DNA of 64,000 bases from Hyaloscypha bicolor E (lineage: Eukaryota; Ascomycota; Leotiomycetes; Helotiales; Hyaloscyphaceae), in assembly GCF_002865645.1 (NCBI RefSeq), contig NW_020194552.1, positions 310,001 to 374,000 of the forward strand, written 5' to 3'. Of the stretch, positions 38,736 through 49,337 are shown piece after piece. The notes beneath the pieces were generated by a model. The model saw only the letters and a program-made list of their open reading frames with translations, was not told the origin of the DNA and searched no databases. The position numbers and the translations under genes were made by a program. Position 1 is the stretch's first letter. Each line of letters starts with the position of its first letter.

Positions 38736-39507
38736 GCTTGCGAGTGCTCCAGGCGCGGCGGGGTTCGTGGAGTTGGGTAAAAAATTCCACGTCTCACAGA
38801 CCTAGTCCACGCACATCTTTCACGAATCCGGGGAGTGGGGTTGGCTTTCTAATGAACCTGATAATTAGTAATCAATCGATCGGCTAATATTGCCAATAAT
38901 TGTTGCAGTTGAGATCTCTCAATTGGGCATAGCGCGATTATTTCGCTTAGTCACGCTCTATTATTCAATCACTATTATTCAATCACTATTATTCAATCAC
39001 TATTATTCAATCACTATTATTCAATCACTATTATTCAATCACTATTATTCAATCACTATTATTCAATCACTATTATTCAATCATCCAGTCTCGTTATTAA
39101 CACACAATAGTTCTAACTACAACCGCCATACCTGGGTTTCCATTTCACTAGTTTCTCGTCAAGTTCCCGTCTTCTGACTGTCGGAGTTTGCCTTCGTTAG
39201 CTTCAGCCTTCACCAGACTCAATTATGGCGTCTGGTATGGCGAAGCCAACAATTCGGGATCTTGCCCGCTTAGACAAGTTCCACCAATGCTATTTCTACC
39301 CCCGATGTTAAGCCTGATTAGGTTCCTAGATTCTGTCTTCCCAAATACCGGACTCTGTTGTTTCACCTTTGTTGCTCTCAAAACGTCTTGAACTGCCTCT
39401 GTCCTTCTATCTGCTCCTGATGTAATTTGACATGAGAAAAATGTTGACTTCTTGATATCTTAGCTCCTCGGGCAATTTTTTCGCAAAGACAGTTCCGTAT
39501 TTCATCG
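38736..39507. other. Intergenic with a 14-bp minisatellite
   Basis: Sits between the TIR-like gene promoter (left) and a broken BTB gene. Apart from the tandem repeat, nothing is recognised. Confidence 0.5.
38959..39083 (+). repeat. Minisatellite, 14-bp unit TATTATTCAATCAC, about nine copies
   Basis: Units are identical over the whole run, which suggests recent expansion or active homogenisation. It begins about 220 bp upstream of the TIR-like gene's start codon. Confidence 0.97.
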
Positions 39508-40112
39508 ATGAGCTTCTCGTGAGTAAATTCTTAGCACAACATCCGCCCCTTAGCTTCATTAACACCCCGTAGTTCGCCACAAGAAATGGTCACGATCACT
39601 GTTGGCCCTGATGGCTCCGAGCAGACGTTTGTCGCCCACCAGTCAGCAATCAGTTACCACTCGCCATTCTTCGCTGCAGCATTCAGGAGCAACTTTGTCG
39701 AAGGTCAAACCCAGTCTATGCGATTGGCAGACTGTGCATGACCCCGGAGCTGCAAAATCCTGTAATCCTTCTAATCCGAGACACAATTTCTACAGGTGTT
39801 GTTATGAAGACAACCCATGTCGGCCTCCGTGACTTGATTCTTCTCGCCTACAAGTCCAAGATTCAGAGCCCTTTGAGGAAGCTCCTCGCCGATGTTATGG
39901 CGCCTAATTCAGCTCAATCCCTCAGAAAATTTCTGGAAAATTTTCTGGAGGGAATTGATACGCGAATTGCTGTTGATATCGCCACGGATATTGCAGTACT
40001 TTTGAGAACTGAGGGTCAAAAGTTGAACCACCAACGCGGAGCAATCCCCATCCAGAGTTTAGTCCCCATCCAGAAGCACTACGTGGATATTCCGGAGCGA
40101 AACGAATCTTAA
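39508..40112 (+). pseudogene. BTB/POZ domain protein, copy 2 (internal deletion and frameshift)
   Basis: A tiny first exon (39508..39518, MSFS) and an acceptor at 39572 lead in phase into the BTB start (VTITVGPDGSEQTF, then SYHSPFFAAAFRSNF and SMRLAD). The frame then stops at TGA 39739..39741. The C-terminal half resumes at once in another frame with MTPELQNPVILLIRD and runs to 40112. Compared with copies 1 and 3, about 35-50 residues (the DVDxxVFGxxxxWLY part and after) are missing, so a deletion of roughly 100-150 bp fused the two halves out of frame. Not expected to make a functional BTB fold. Confidence 0.75.
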
Positions 40113-40506
40113 TCAGACAATATAAGGAGGCCAAAGTACAGGGCAAAATTAAGTTGAGAGAGCATTGGTCTTTGCAAGGAATGGGTGCAGTGGAAGCAAC
40201 TATGAGACACATGACGCGCGTCATGATAAAGATTGCCGCCTTATTGCTGCTACACCTTGGCTGTGGAAAGACTTGGACTTGGACATGCTTTTTTCTCAGG
40301 AAATAAATGGCGATGACAATAATCAAGAAGGAATTGAATGCAGAAAATTGCACATGGAGTCTGCTCAAACGTGAGGCGCTTCTATCGCCAAACCCATATG
40401 ACGCCCATCTGCTGAAGAAAGTGATTCACCTACCTCCATGAACTTTGGCTTTCCTCTTCCTCAAAACCATACCAACACACCAACCACATCACTCATCTAA
40501 TCCACA
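40113..40506. other. Intergenic between BTB copies 2 and 3
   Basis: No gene seen; the last 80 bases are the C/A-rich leader of copy 3. Confidence 0.4.
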
Positions 40507-41411
40507 ATGGCCACCGAGTTGAGCGCGACCGCGAAACCTCTTCGAGATCCTCGTATCAGGCTCATTCTGGTTAGTCTCCTTAGAATTGCCCCCTATTACG
40601 CCATTCTATGGTGAACCGCACGCTGACCACTTTGCAAGAGGCCCGCCTCGTCAGTGTCCTCGGCGCCGACGCCTAGTGTCAAGAACAGATCGAAGCCTCC
40701 GTCCCTCACGTAAGTCGGAAAATTATCTAGACGTTTCAGCGACCTCAATGTTCTAAGGCTGACATTTACATTGCCACCTACAGTGAGCCTCAGTCCATCG
40801 TCACAATCCTGGTTGGCGGCGAACCAGAGCCAAAGCGATTCAGCGTCCACAAGGAGACCTTGTGCTATTACTCTCCGGTCTTCAACAAAGCATTCAATGG
40901 GGTGTTCCTTGAGGGAGAGACTCAAACTATGACACTCGAGGATGTGGATGCTTCTGTCTTCGGACTCTTGGTCTCATGGCTGTACACCGGCGACATCGCT
41001 ACGCGCGAGTCCAGACAGCATGACAACAGCTTCAAACTATACCAAAAGCCCATTCAGTTGGCGAAGCTCTGGATTCTGGGCGAGAGATTTCTCATGCCGC
41101 GGTTACAAAACCGGGTTGTCGATGAAATCTTCATTGCCATAGACGTCATGTTCGATGTGAAAATATACAAGTCCATTGAGAACGAGACACCTGCCGAGCT
41201 CGTTAAGTCCTTCGTACAGTTTGCCTACTCCGCAGGCTCCCCTACTCTTCAAAGGCTGGCAGTATCTATCCTAGGTCATCGCTGCCCGGAGAAGATTTTC
41301 ATGCAGCTTATTGATGGTCTACCTAAGGAAGCCTGGTTGGATGTTGCTAAAGTTCTGAAGTGGGGTGAAGAGATGATGTGTGTCGAGGATTTCTACTTTG
41401 CAGAGGGCTGA
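40507..41411 (+). CDS. BTB/POZ domain protein, copy 3 (intact)
   Basis: Predicted join(40507..40569,40639..40709,40784..41411), 253 aa. Both introns are in phase: 69 bp (GTTAGT..AAG) and 74 bp (GTAAGT..CAG, splitting SLT and EPQS). BTB core: FSVHKETLCYYSPVFNKAF, then MTLEDVDASVFGLLVSWLY, followed by LAKLWILGERFLMPRLQN and a helical tail. It keeps every block that copies 2 and 4 have lost, so it is the best reference for the local family. Biochemical partner unknown. Two palindromic elements lie just after its stop codon. Confidence 0.88.
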
Positions 41412-41461
41412 GTTTGGAGTCAGGTGTTCTACTATTGATGGCCCAGATCAGTGTCAAATAA

Positions 41462-41500
41462 ATAGATTAGATTAGAATGCCTACTCGTAATCTAATCTAT
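41462..41500. repeat. Hairpin-forming inverted repeat after BTB copy 3
   Basis: ATAGATTAGATTA (41462..41474) and its exact complement (41488..41500) enclose a 13-nt loop. Located about 50 bases past the stop codon, inside the likely 3' UTR. Confidence 0.9.
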
Positions 41501-41528
41501 TCATCAAAAATACTCACTGATTATATTC

Positions 41529-41577
41529 TAATCAAGCCAATCATGAATATTCGTGAATATTTGGAATATCTTGATTA
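41529..41577. repeat. Second palindromic element related to the one at 29206
   Basis: TAATCAAGCCAA at 41529..41540 pairs with TTGG (41561..41564) and CTTGATTA (41570..41577), with a small bulge. The centre GAATATTCGTGAATATT resembles that of the element at 29206..29248, and both are followed by a partly matching CTTTTGTGGCACACTG / CCTTTGACGCACTG. Confidence 0.7.
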
Positions 41578-42231
41578 CTTTTGTGGCACACTGCCCCAGA
41601 TCTGGTTTTGTGTCCGATGATGGGAGGAGAATCGAAAAGGGTAGCCATCCATTGTGTAAACACCAAAGTTACAGACATGCGATTGCTCGTAGAAAGCTGC
41701 TCCATAGCATAAATGACACGCACTCCCAGTTTTCCCGTTCACGTAGATTCACTTGTTCCAGATACTCTTAGAAGTTTGACGAAGGTGTCCATTTCTGTCT
41801 GCCAGTTCTAGTTGGAACAATCAAGATTACAATGGCACAATCCCCAGCCAGGTGCAACTTCGCCATTATTCCACAATGCGTATGAAAATTTGATTGTCCA
41901 GGAAAACAGATTGGAGAAGATTATAAACAATCTTGATCTTTTTTTTTTTTTTTGCAAATTCAATACTATCTCAACCATCTGGCCAAGATCGTTGTCAGCC
42001 AGGGGCCGGAAATTTACTGCTGGCCTAAGCGAGGAGCCAGTCAACATCAATATTGAATCGACCCTTGTTAAACTTCCCGACCTTCCCCACACCAACATCT
42101 GAAGCACCAGCCTCCACTATAACTCCACCAACCACTTAAATCACCTTTGGAGTGTGACTGAAGATCGAGGTATATATTTTCACGTGCTTCATGCTCTTTA
42201 TTGACTGATTGGCAGGCCGGCAGAAGAGCGA
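41578..42231. other. Intergenic between BTB copies 3 and 4
   Basis: No gene seen. Contains a run of 16 T near 41939-41954. Confidence 0.4.
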
Positions 42232-42956
42232 ATGGCAGCCACCGTAGTAACGGAAGCGAAGAAGCAACTCCCGACGTTCTCTTCCCTCACGTAAGTTTTC
42301 ACGAAGCCACAAAAGACAGAACCGTTGGCTGACTGAAGCAGGATATCTCAATCAACCGTGACAGTGATCATCGCGATTCCGCCGAGTTCACCGAGCAGAA
42401 ACATTTTCGCGCGTAAGCCCTCGACAATCCTAGAAGAGCACAAGTCCGTGGTTCACACGGAGTTTATCTGTTACTACTCGCCATTTTTGGCTGTGGCTCT
42501 CAATGGCAACTTTGAGGAGGGAAGAACGCAAACGATGAAGTTATGCGATGTCGACCCCGCGTTGTTTGCGATAGTGGTGAACTGGATCTAGAGCAAAGTC
42601 GTCAGAGATGATGAAACGAGAAGCCAGATGTTCTGACCTGAGCCAAAATCTGGATTTTGGGAGATCGCTTTCTGATGAGGAAGCTGCAGAACGAAGCAGC
42701 CAAGCAGATCCATACTAGATCAAATGCACCACGCGACATAGAGGTGGCTGGATTTGGTGGGTTTTGCAGAATCGTAGCAGAGCTCAAACGCGAAGACAAT
42801 CCTTTGTCAAGGATTGCAGTCAAAATGATGTGCTGGAGCAAGAAGAATTTTGACCGCTGGGTCGATGAAGCTCCGATCTCAATCGTGGCACCGGTTTCGA
42901 AAGCTCTGATCAAGTATCGGGACAAGGCATGTAGCACTCCAAATGAGGCATCCTAG
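42232..42956 (+). pseudogene. BTB/POZ domain protein, copy 4 (stop codons and frameshift)
   Basis: Exon 1 42232..42290, then a 51-bp intron and exon 2 from 42342, matching the layout of copy 3 (the second intron sits after SLT in both). The BTB part reads well (EFICYYSPFLAVALNGNF, then MKLCDVDPALFAIVVNWI) until TAG at 42589..42591, where copies 1 and 3 have Tyr. The frame continues SKVVRDDETRSQM and meets TGA at 42634..42636. The rest (AKIWILGDRFLMRKLQN and a helical tail to 42956) is in another frame. At least one nonsense change and one indel are needed, so this is a pseudogene. Confidence 0.85.
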
Positions 42957-43159
42957 ATTAACGATGAAAAGAATTTCTTCGTGAAGGATAGAACCGGGAA
43001 GGCAGAGTGTTAGATAATGGGAGGAGCTCATTGACGAAGATATTGAACTGGCTGAAGGATTGCTGATTGAGCATTACGGGCAACCAACTGTTCCAGAGAT
43101 TTCGGAACAATCTGAATCGGAACACAGTTGCCGATTTTGGCTTTGAATCGAGTCCCATT

Positions 43160-44359
43160 TCATCCACTCAACCTCCCCCACCTCCTCAATCTCTGATCTC
43201 TAACCCAGCTAACCGGTGTCCTCCACCTTGGCAGACTCGCCTCGCTCTCAGCCACAGACTCTCTCTTCGCAACCGTAATAGCATCCTCCCACAACCCAGA
43301 GTTCGCCTCAATCTCAACCCTATCTTTCTCATTAATACTCCCACTTCCCCTTGCCACACCAAAGGTCCCCTTATTCCTAGTCTCCCCTTCTCCGTTTCTC
43401 GCTAGCCCAGTCTTCAGCTCTCTATTCCCAAGCAAATCGGTCCGAACCCGAGCCAAACGCTCTTGTCTTTCCACACCATCTTTACTAATCATACTTTCTC
43501 CTCGATTATTAGGATTGAGCGTGAGTGGTGAAAGCAGCGCACGCTTCGACCGCATGCTCTTGGGTGCGATAAACAGCCGGCGGGGAGCGCTGGGAAGTGT
43601 CGCCGTCCACGTTGACTGTCGATCTTGGGCTGGATCGCGGTCCTCGGTTGGGGTTACAATGTTCGCCTCTGGTATTCTTCCCTTCCTCCGACGGACGAGG
43701 AAGAAGAGAAGCGCAAAAAGAAACAGAATGAATACTACATGAGAATTAGCTGAAGGTTGAAAGGGTACGAAAGAGTCTTTTACGTACCAACAAGACCGAC
43801 AACAACCCCGACCAGAGTTCCAGCCAATGGATGTGAAGTCAAGCCATTGGAGATACCTTGTGCTGCCACAACACCTGTTGAACTAGCTCTTGAGGAGCTA
43901 GAGGTTGCGCCGGCATTTCCTTTGCCCTGTTGTGTCACTGTGATGCCGGGAGGGGCCGTAGAGACAGAGGTGAGGAGCGTTGTTTTGATCGCCGTTGACT
44001 TCTGATTTTTGTTAGTTTTGTTTCCACAATGCAACGAATTTCAGGGCATCGAGCGTGGCAGGAGAGGATATACTTGCCACAAATGTGATAGAAGTCGCTG
44101 AGGTTCTTGTCTGTGACGATATGCTGGTTAGGGATATAGTTGAGCTTGTCGAAGCCTTAGTCTGTGGTGATGTGCCATCCAAAATTACATTCGGGGTAAT
44201 CGAGGTTCGAGTTTGTGAAGTTGAGGTTTTCGACTGCGACGTGGATGTCGTGGATTGGTCTTCGTTTTCGCTCTCGTCATCGTCTTCCCCATCATCTCGT
44301 TCTATAAGATCCGCACGCCAAGCCAGGTCCCTTTCCCAAAGGTATTCACTTAGCGACAT
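43160..44359 (-). CDS. Ser/Thr-rich single-pass membrane protein, copy A
   Basis: Predicted complement(join(43160..43733,43734..43734,43788..44001,44078..44359)), that is exons 44078..44359, 43788..44001 and 43160..43734; 356 aa. The order is an acidic N-terminus (DDGEDDDESENED), a Ser/Thr-rich stretch (about 36-140), a membrane helix in GTLVGVVVGLVVFILFLFA spanning the exon 2/3 junction, a basic stop-transfer RRRKGR, and a 150-residue Arg-rich cytosolic tail. This resembles fungal Mid2/Wsc-like wall sensors in layout only. No signal peptide is visible, and an AG directly precedes the ATG, so an upstream exon with the signal and Cys-rich domain is possible. Intron 1 appears to be GC-AG: only the donor GCAAGT keeps frame. 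Confidence 0.7.
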
Positions 44360-45326
44360 CTTAAAGTTAAATTTTGTATAGCATCTGGGTGAAGTCCTTC
44401 ACTGCAGATGCGGCCAAGCCACTGGAATAAATGATCTTGGACTTGTAGAAGTGGACTCCTATTTTTGGTTAATGCACTTGGGGGACCCAGACTTCAGCCA
44501 GGATCGGCAGTCTGCAGATGTCTGTGTGCAACATGATCAACCATCCTCTACGCGTCAATATCATTTGCAACTCAGTTGAGACAGCATGCCAAGAAATGCT
44601 TGGAGGGTGAAGTTCGAGCCTCATGGTGGTGTGGTCAGGTCCGGGCCAATGGGGTGGGCCGCCACCAACTTCTAAGGGCGGCCCGGAAATCGTTAGGTAT
44701 CTGAGTAGAGTTTGAGGTGGCGTCCTGTGCTTGGCAATGTTTCAGCCTCAAAGTTTAGTGGAGAAAATGGGATCTCTGATACTGCCGAGCGATCTTGGCG
44801 TTTGAAACATCCTGCCTCGGGCTTGGGCGTTCAATCAAAGCAAGAATAAATCCTACAATATTTCGGGACCGAAGTTTCTAGCCTTCTAGCCAGGCGTAAT
44901 GATGGTAGAAACGATTTAGAACTGCGATCTGAACAGACCTATCGAGCTGAATTTGAGACTCTCGCTTAATCTCAAATCATCGAAAGTCACTCTAAACACT
45001 TCAAAATTCTATCTTTATCTACTGTTAATATCTTCTCAATTCAGTCTCATGAAGAGTAAAGACAACCAGACATCCATTCTATGATTTCTTGAATCAAATC
45101 AAACCAAACCAGAGATTCTTTAAAGTGTTCAGAGTGATATTCGGCAAGCGAAAACATCGAATTTCAGCTGCGTGGGGGTGGGAGAAACTTTTGCGTAGCT
45201 CGTTGGAGTATGCATTACATCATGGTTATCGTCAATTCGTAAACAAAATCGCTCAGACCTTGGACCTCCAGCGAAGTCTTCCATACCAATTACTCGTGTC
45301 TCACGCCCAACCCTATGTACCCCTCA
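44360..45326. other. Intergenic, may hide a missing 5' exon of copy A
   Basis: No separate gene recognised. The proximal few hundred bases could hold the signal-peptide exon of the membrane protein to the left, but I could not define one. Confidence 0.35.
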
Positions 45327-46349
45327 CTATGCCACACCAATCCCCTCCACACGCGGAGCAGCACCTGGCCAACTGTCTGAATTCCTTTGCAATACTTCGA
45401 TACTTGGTCTACCCGATGGATAGTCTGGGGGTTGCGTTGGAGCAATTACCATTGGCGTAAAGAATGTCCCTCTTCGGTCAAACGGAGAACTTATTGGTGA
45501 AATCAATTGTTTCTCATAGAGTGAATTCGAGTGGCCCGAAGAATTCCTGTTCCGGCTGCGGAATTGCTTCCAGAAGAAGAAAATGAGTAGCGCGAGGATT
45601 AGAATACCGACTGCATGATCGGTTAATCTGAAGCTCTTGGGAAGGAGAGGGGGAATGCGGAGGTGGGAATATACCGAACACAGCAATTACAATTCCTGCA
45701 ATGCCTCCCGGAGATAACCTGGGCTTGGAAGTGCTGGAAGTACCGCTGGCGTTTCCAGCAGCTGTTGCACTAGGATTGACTGAGCTGGTAGAAGCCGTGG
45801 GAATCGTATTAGTTTGCATTGGCGACGAGCCGTTTGTTGAAGATGTAAAACTTGAGGCGGTTGGTCTCGCTGTCGAAAGTGTTGAGAATATCTTGCGACT
45901 TTGTTAGCAGTCATTCTTTCAGCCTGGTCTCGAGACTCACAGGAACTGATGTTGAGGTAGAGAAAAAGTTTATTGAAGATGCGGGAAAGCTCGTGAAGGG
46001 TATTGTCGGCTGGAATGGCGAGATGGCCGGAAACGAGATTAGAACAGAGGTTGGTCCCAAAGAAGCTGTCTGCGGTTCTGTTAATTTCATCGGCACAAAA
46101 ACCAGAGAACTTTTGAGAGGGCCTGACCGAGAAGGATATAGTGGAAGTGAGTGCCGTTGGGATCGTCACGGAAGGAAAAGTCTGGGTGAGAATCGTTGGA
46201 ATAGTGACTAAAGGAAACGTCTGTACCGATGAGGTTTGCGGAAGGGTTGAAGTCTTCCTCCATAAGGAGAGCCTCTCGTCCTCCCCGCAGGACTCGCCAT
46301 TGTCGTTCTTACACGTGTCTGTAATACCCCGATGTAGAATATAGAACAT
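45327..46349 (-). CDS. Ser/Thr-rich single-pass membrane protein, copy B (5' end uncertain)
   Basis: Exons 46128..46349, 45941..46069, 45675..45891 and 45327..45610 join in phase to 283 aa. The first exon carries a Cys-containing stub (HRGITDTCKNDNGESCGED) like the end of a fungal extracellular Cys-rich module. A Ser/Thr/Pro-rich stalk follows, then a membrane helix (GIVIAVF/VGILILALLIFFFW, split by intron 3), a basic stop-transfer and a 75-residue tail. No signal peptide is present, and the reading frame stays open upstream of ATG 46349 to a possible acceptor (GGCAG at about 46374), so a 5' exon is probably missing from this model. The layout matches copy A and the degenerate copy at 47692-48463, suggesting a small local family of wall-sensor-like proteins. 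Confidence 0.6.
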
Positions 46350-47213
46350 TATTCCTCTCGTGCGAGAATCCTGCCAAAGTCATGACAAGAGGGGAACAAC
46401 ATCCAAAAATTATGAAGTGAGGTTTAATAAAGATGCAGAGTTCGAATGGAGGCAAGGATTCAAACAAGAATAGTTCGTTGACACATTACGTCAGACGGTC
46501 AGACATCCTTGAAACCAAGCCCGTAGCTGGAGGAAGCTCGAGCTCAGGTTTGGACGAGAAACTTTCTGGTAAGGTTGAATTAAGCACATAAAGTTCTTAA
46601 GTTAATACATTTCCCAACCCAGATAAATTTACTTCAGGAAACAAGACTGACATGGTCAAAAGTGTCTGTATCGTGGGGGATGAAGGGAAGTTCGCTGACT
46701 TCATTCAATCCCCGCCAGTTCCGCGCCAAATGCCAATTAAGGTTCCTACAAGATCGAGAACAAGCTTTTCCTGCTGGGGTTTTGAAACCGCGGATCCCCG
46801 GGAAGAAACAATTTATGTTGCATGCGGGAGCCTGGGCGTTCCGAAACATTGGGTCCAGACCCGGGAATCATGGGCTGTGAAAAAGTATAAACCTAGCGGA
46901 ACGACTCATTTTATTCGGACGAGAACCCGAGTTAAAGAGCAACGAGATCTCTCTCTTCCAAAAAAAAAGGGTGCAGATAGTCGCCCTATATCTTCGATTT
47001 TCCCGAATTTTGACAGCTCGTTCGAACTGAAGGGAGTTGACTACTTGAATCATTAACCAGACGCAAACCATCTTTCAATACGAAGAACATTGGATTGCAA
47101 ATCCATGTTCCAGATTGGGAGAACTTTACTCGTGCAGCCGAACAAGCCTCGCAAAACGAGAAACTTCCCCGCCCTTTCTCTCGCTATAATCATACCCCTA
47201 TTTAGCCGAGACC
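46350..47213. other. Intergenic, possible 5' exon of copy B
   Basis: No separate gene recognised. The Cys-rich start of copy B probably lies in the first few hundred bases. Confidence 0.35.
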
Positions 47214-47519
47214 GTGGGGGACAGCCATGACCCCAGATATCTGATGACTGGGACGCACGTATGGAATCTGTCGCACGCTATTACAGTCAAGGGTGCCAAA
47301 ATGGTAGATGGGAAGCTGAATGTGCAGGTTATCAACACGGACGCGAGTGCCTCAAGTGTCAGCGTGACGACCACTGGGTTCGAAAGCATCGTGGTGAAGG
47401 CTTGCATTATGGATAACAAAAATGATAGGGAAACGGCGACGGCGACGATCTCAAGTGCTGGAGTGGGAAGCGGTTCCGTGCCTGGATACTCGATTATTAG
47501 TTTTCAGATTTCGAGATGA
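47214..47519 (+). pseudogene. C-terminal fragment of a secreted enzyme-like beta-sandwich
   Basis: An isolated frame whose last 75 residues (DGKLNVQVINTDASASSVSV, a GFES strand, SVPGYSIISFQIS) read like the final beta-sandwich of a secreted glycoside hydrolase, for example the GH30 or arabinosidase type, where NTD and VPGYS strands close the domain. No catalytic domain or signal peptide precedes it; the upstream sequence has stops in all frames. It is probably a relic. The exact family is uncertain. Confidence 0.4.
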
Positions 47520-47691
47520 ATGTGGCCATTGAGAATTAACTCATGTCTTGGCGAATGGTATTTCGTAAGATTACCACTCCGCCATCCCCTTTTCCCTCAA
47601 GAGACCAAAAACCCCTCAATTATGCAACTCACATACCCCCTCTCATCCCTGCCAACCGTATACTGCTCCATCGGTTTCCACCCCTCATCAC

Positions 47692-48463
47692 CTAACGGTG
47701 TCCCTGCCAATCCCTTCCCTTTGATCCATTCTTCACTACTGATCTCCGCTGCGTTAGCCGGTCTATAGCTCTCGAGATGCTCACTCCCCTTCCCTTCCCC
47801 CAGACTCTTCTATTCCCCTTTCGATATCTCATTATAAAAAACAACGCCATTGCCAGTACCACTAAAGCAACAATCCAAATTCCCTCCCCAATCCCGCCTT
47901 CGCGCCCGTCGAAAGACCGCTTGTCGGTGCTGGTGCCGGATTCGAAGCCGAACAATTTCCCGTAGGCGCGGCACCTTGCCCCGAACTCGTCGCCCCCCAC
48001 TACTACTCATCGCTCTACTCGATGTCATCTAGCTCACAAAATCCGAACTCTGGTATCTTATCAAAGCCCCCAGTGCATTAAATCCAAAATCAATCGTCCC
48101 CAGGAAAATAGACGTGGTGTGTCCGGGGCGATCGTACAACCTATAGTGGAAGGCCAGGGAAAGGACACTGCCTCGGTTCTCATGTTGCAAGCCCAGTTAG
48201 TGGGGCAGAATGTCGCGCACGTCTCGGTCACAGTGCCGGCGTCGATGGTGCTGGAGCAGGCGATGTTGTACCCGGAAGGTCAGATTCCTGGGGAGAAGTA
48301 CTGGGACGTTGAGTCCCGCCTGAGAGCTGGCAGAGGCTCGTTGAGGGCGGGCCCAGGACGTAGTATGTGTAGGGATCTGTCGCGGTCATGTAATAGTGAA
48401 GTATTGTGCTGCTGGGGCGAATGTCATAGTGAGAGGCACGGATGCCGATATGGCTGGGGTCAT
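47692..48463 (-). pseudogene. Ser/Thr and Cys-rich membrane protein, degenerate copy C
   Basis: Pieces of one protein lie in different frames, in order on the minus strand. A start-like segment (MTPAISASVPLTMTFAP from 48463) is followed by TATDPYTYYVLGPPSTS in a shifted frame. Next comes DSTSQYFSPGI with a TGA where a Cys is expected before PSGY, then SSTIDAGTVTETCATFCPTN, and finally a membrane helix (GIWIVALVVLAMALFFIMRY) with a basic stop-transfer. The YYVLGPP, YFSPGI..PSGY and GTVTET blocks recur in fungal Cys-rich wall proteins. At least two frameshifts and one stop break it, so it is a pseudogene. Confidence 0.6.
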
Positions 48464-49337
48464 CGTTGACCTCAATTGTTGCTGGGGCTGCAGCGAGAAG
48501 TGCAGACTTGGGGGGAAAAGCTGGGTCCGAGGCTGGAGAGGTTTATAAGGCTGCGGCAGAGAATCCTTCAAAAACGGCGAAGCATCGCGTCAATGATGCG
48601 CCTCCCGTCGCGTAATCCAGAAAAAAGGGGGTTATCCCGCCGACTGTCATGCATTCCTGCCCGCGTACATCTCAGAACTTTGTGCGCAGGATCTGTCCTT
48701 GACAAATATTTGCTGGAGAGCGGACCACCGCATGGGGAGATGCGATTGAGCGCAACATGCGACAGAAGGATCGGCGCTTAAATCAGATTCAGATACGAGA
48801 GAAAAGCAGGGCAGAGACCTCGAAATGATAACGAATGCAGGGCAATTATTCTCAGTGCCTCAGCCACACAAAGCAGGTGATAGGAGGACTCTCAAAGAAC
48901 CAATTGCTTGTCTTCAAAGGACTGGGGCGAAAAGTCGCCGAGGCAAGACGTGAAATTCACAAAGACGAAACAGCGAGGTTAAAGATCAAAATGCTAGTAT
49001 CTCTCATTGGACGAGAGCTCAAGGCATGTCACTCGACATTAAGTAGGTTGGAAGAGGCTGATCAAGTTCATAAGTCGCATCCAAGCAAGCAGGGTCTGAA
49101 ATGTGTAATATTTCGCCCTGCCTCACCAAGGGAAGCAGAAGCACCAATCTCCACTAATACACTTCGTCTCGCCTCACCGCAAGACGCACACCACCTCAAG
49201 TTTCCTCCATCATGAAAGGCAGACGGAACGAGCTGAAGCTGATAACGCTGAAGCAAGGACGCCATGTCGGGCTTCGCCATGCAATGATACAAAGAAGAAT
49301 TCTTCGGGAACTAAGCTGCGGCAAGGAGAAGAATGGT
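48464..49337. other. Intergenic, 3' side of NST1
   Basis: No recognised gene. A 126-codon plus-strand frame (48835..49215) overlaps the probable NST1 3' UTR and looks accidental. Confidence 0.45.

Noticed and set aside
38959..39083. CRISPR-like array
   Set aside because: Units are contiguous 14-bp repeats without spacers, in a eukaryotic genome; this is a minisatellite.
45089..45460. 123-codon plus-strand frame as a gene
   Set aside because: Overlaps the 3' end of membrane protein copy B on the other strand and has no recognisable content.
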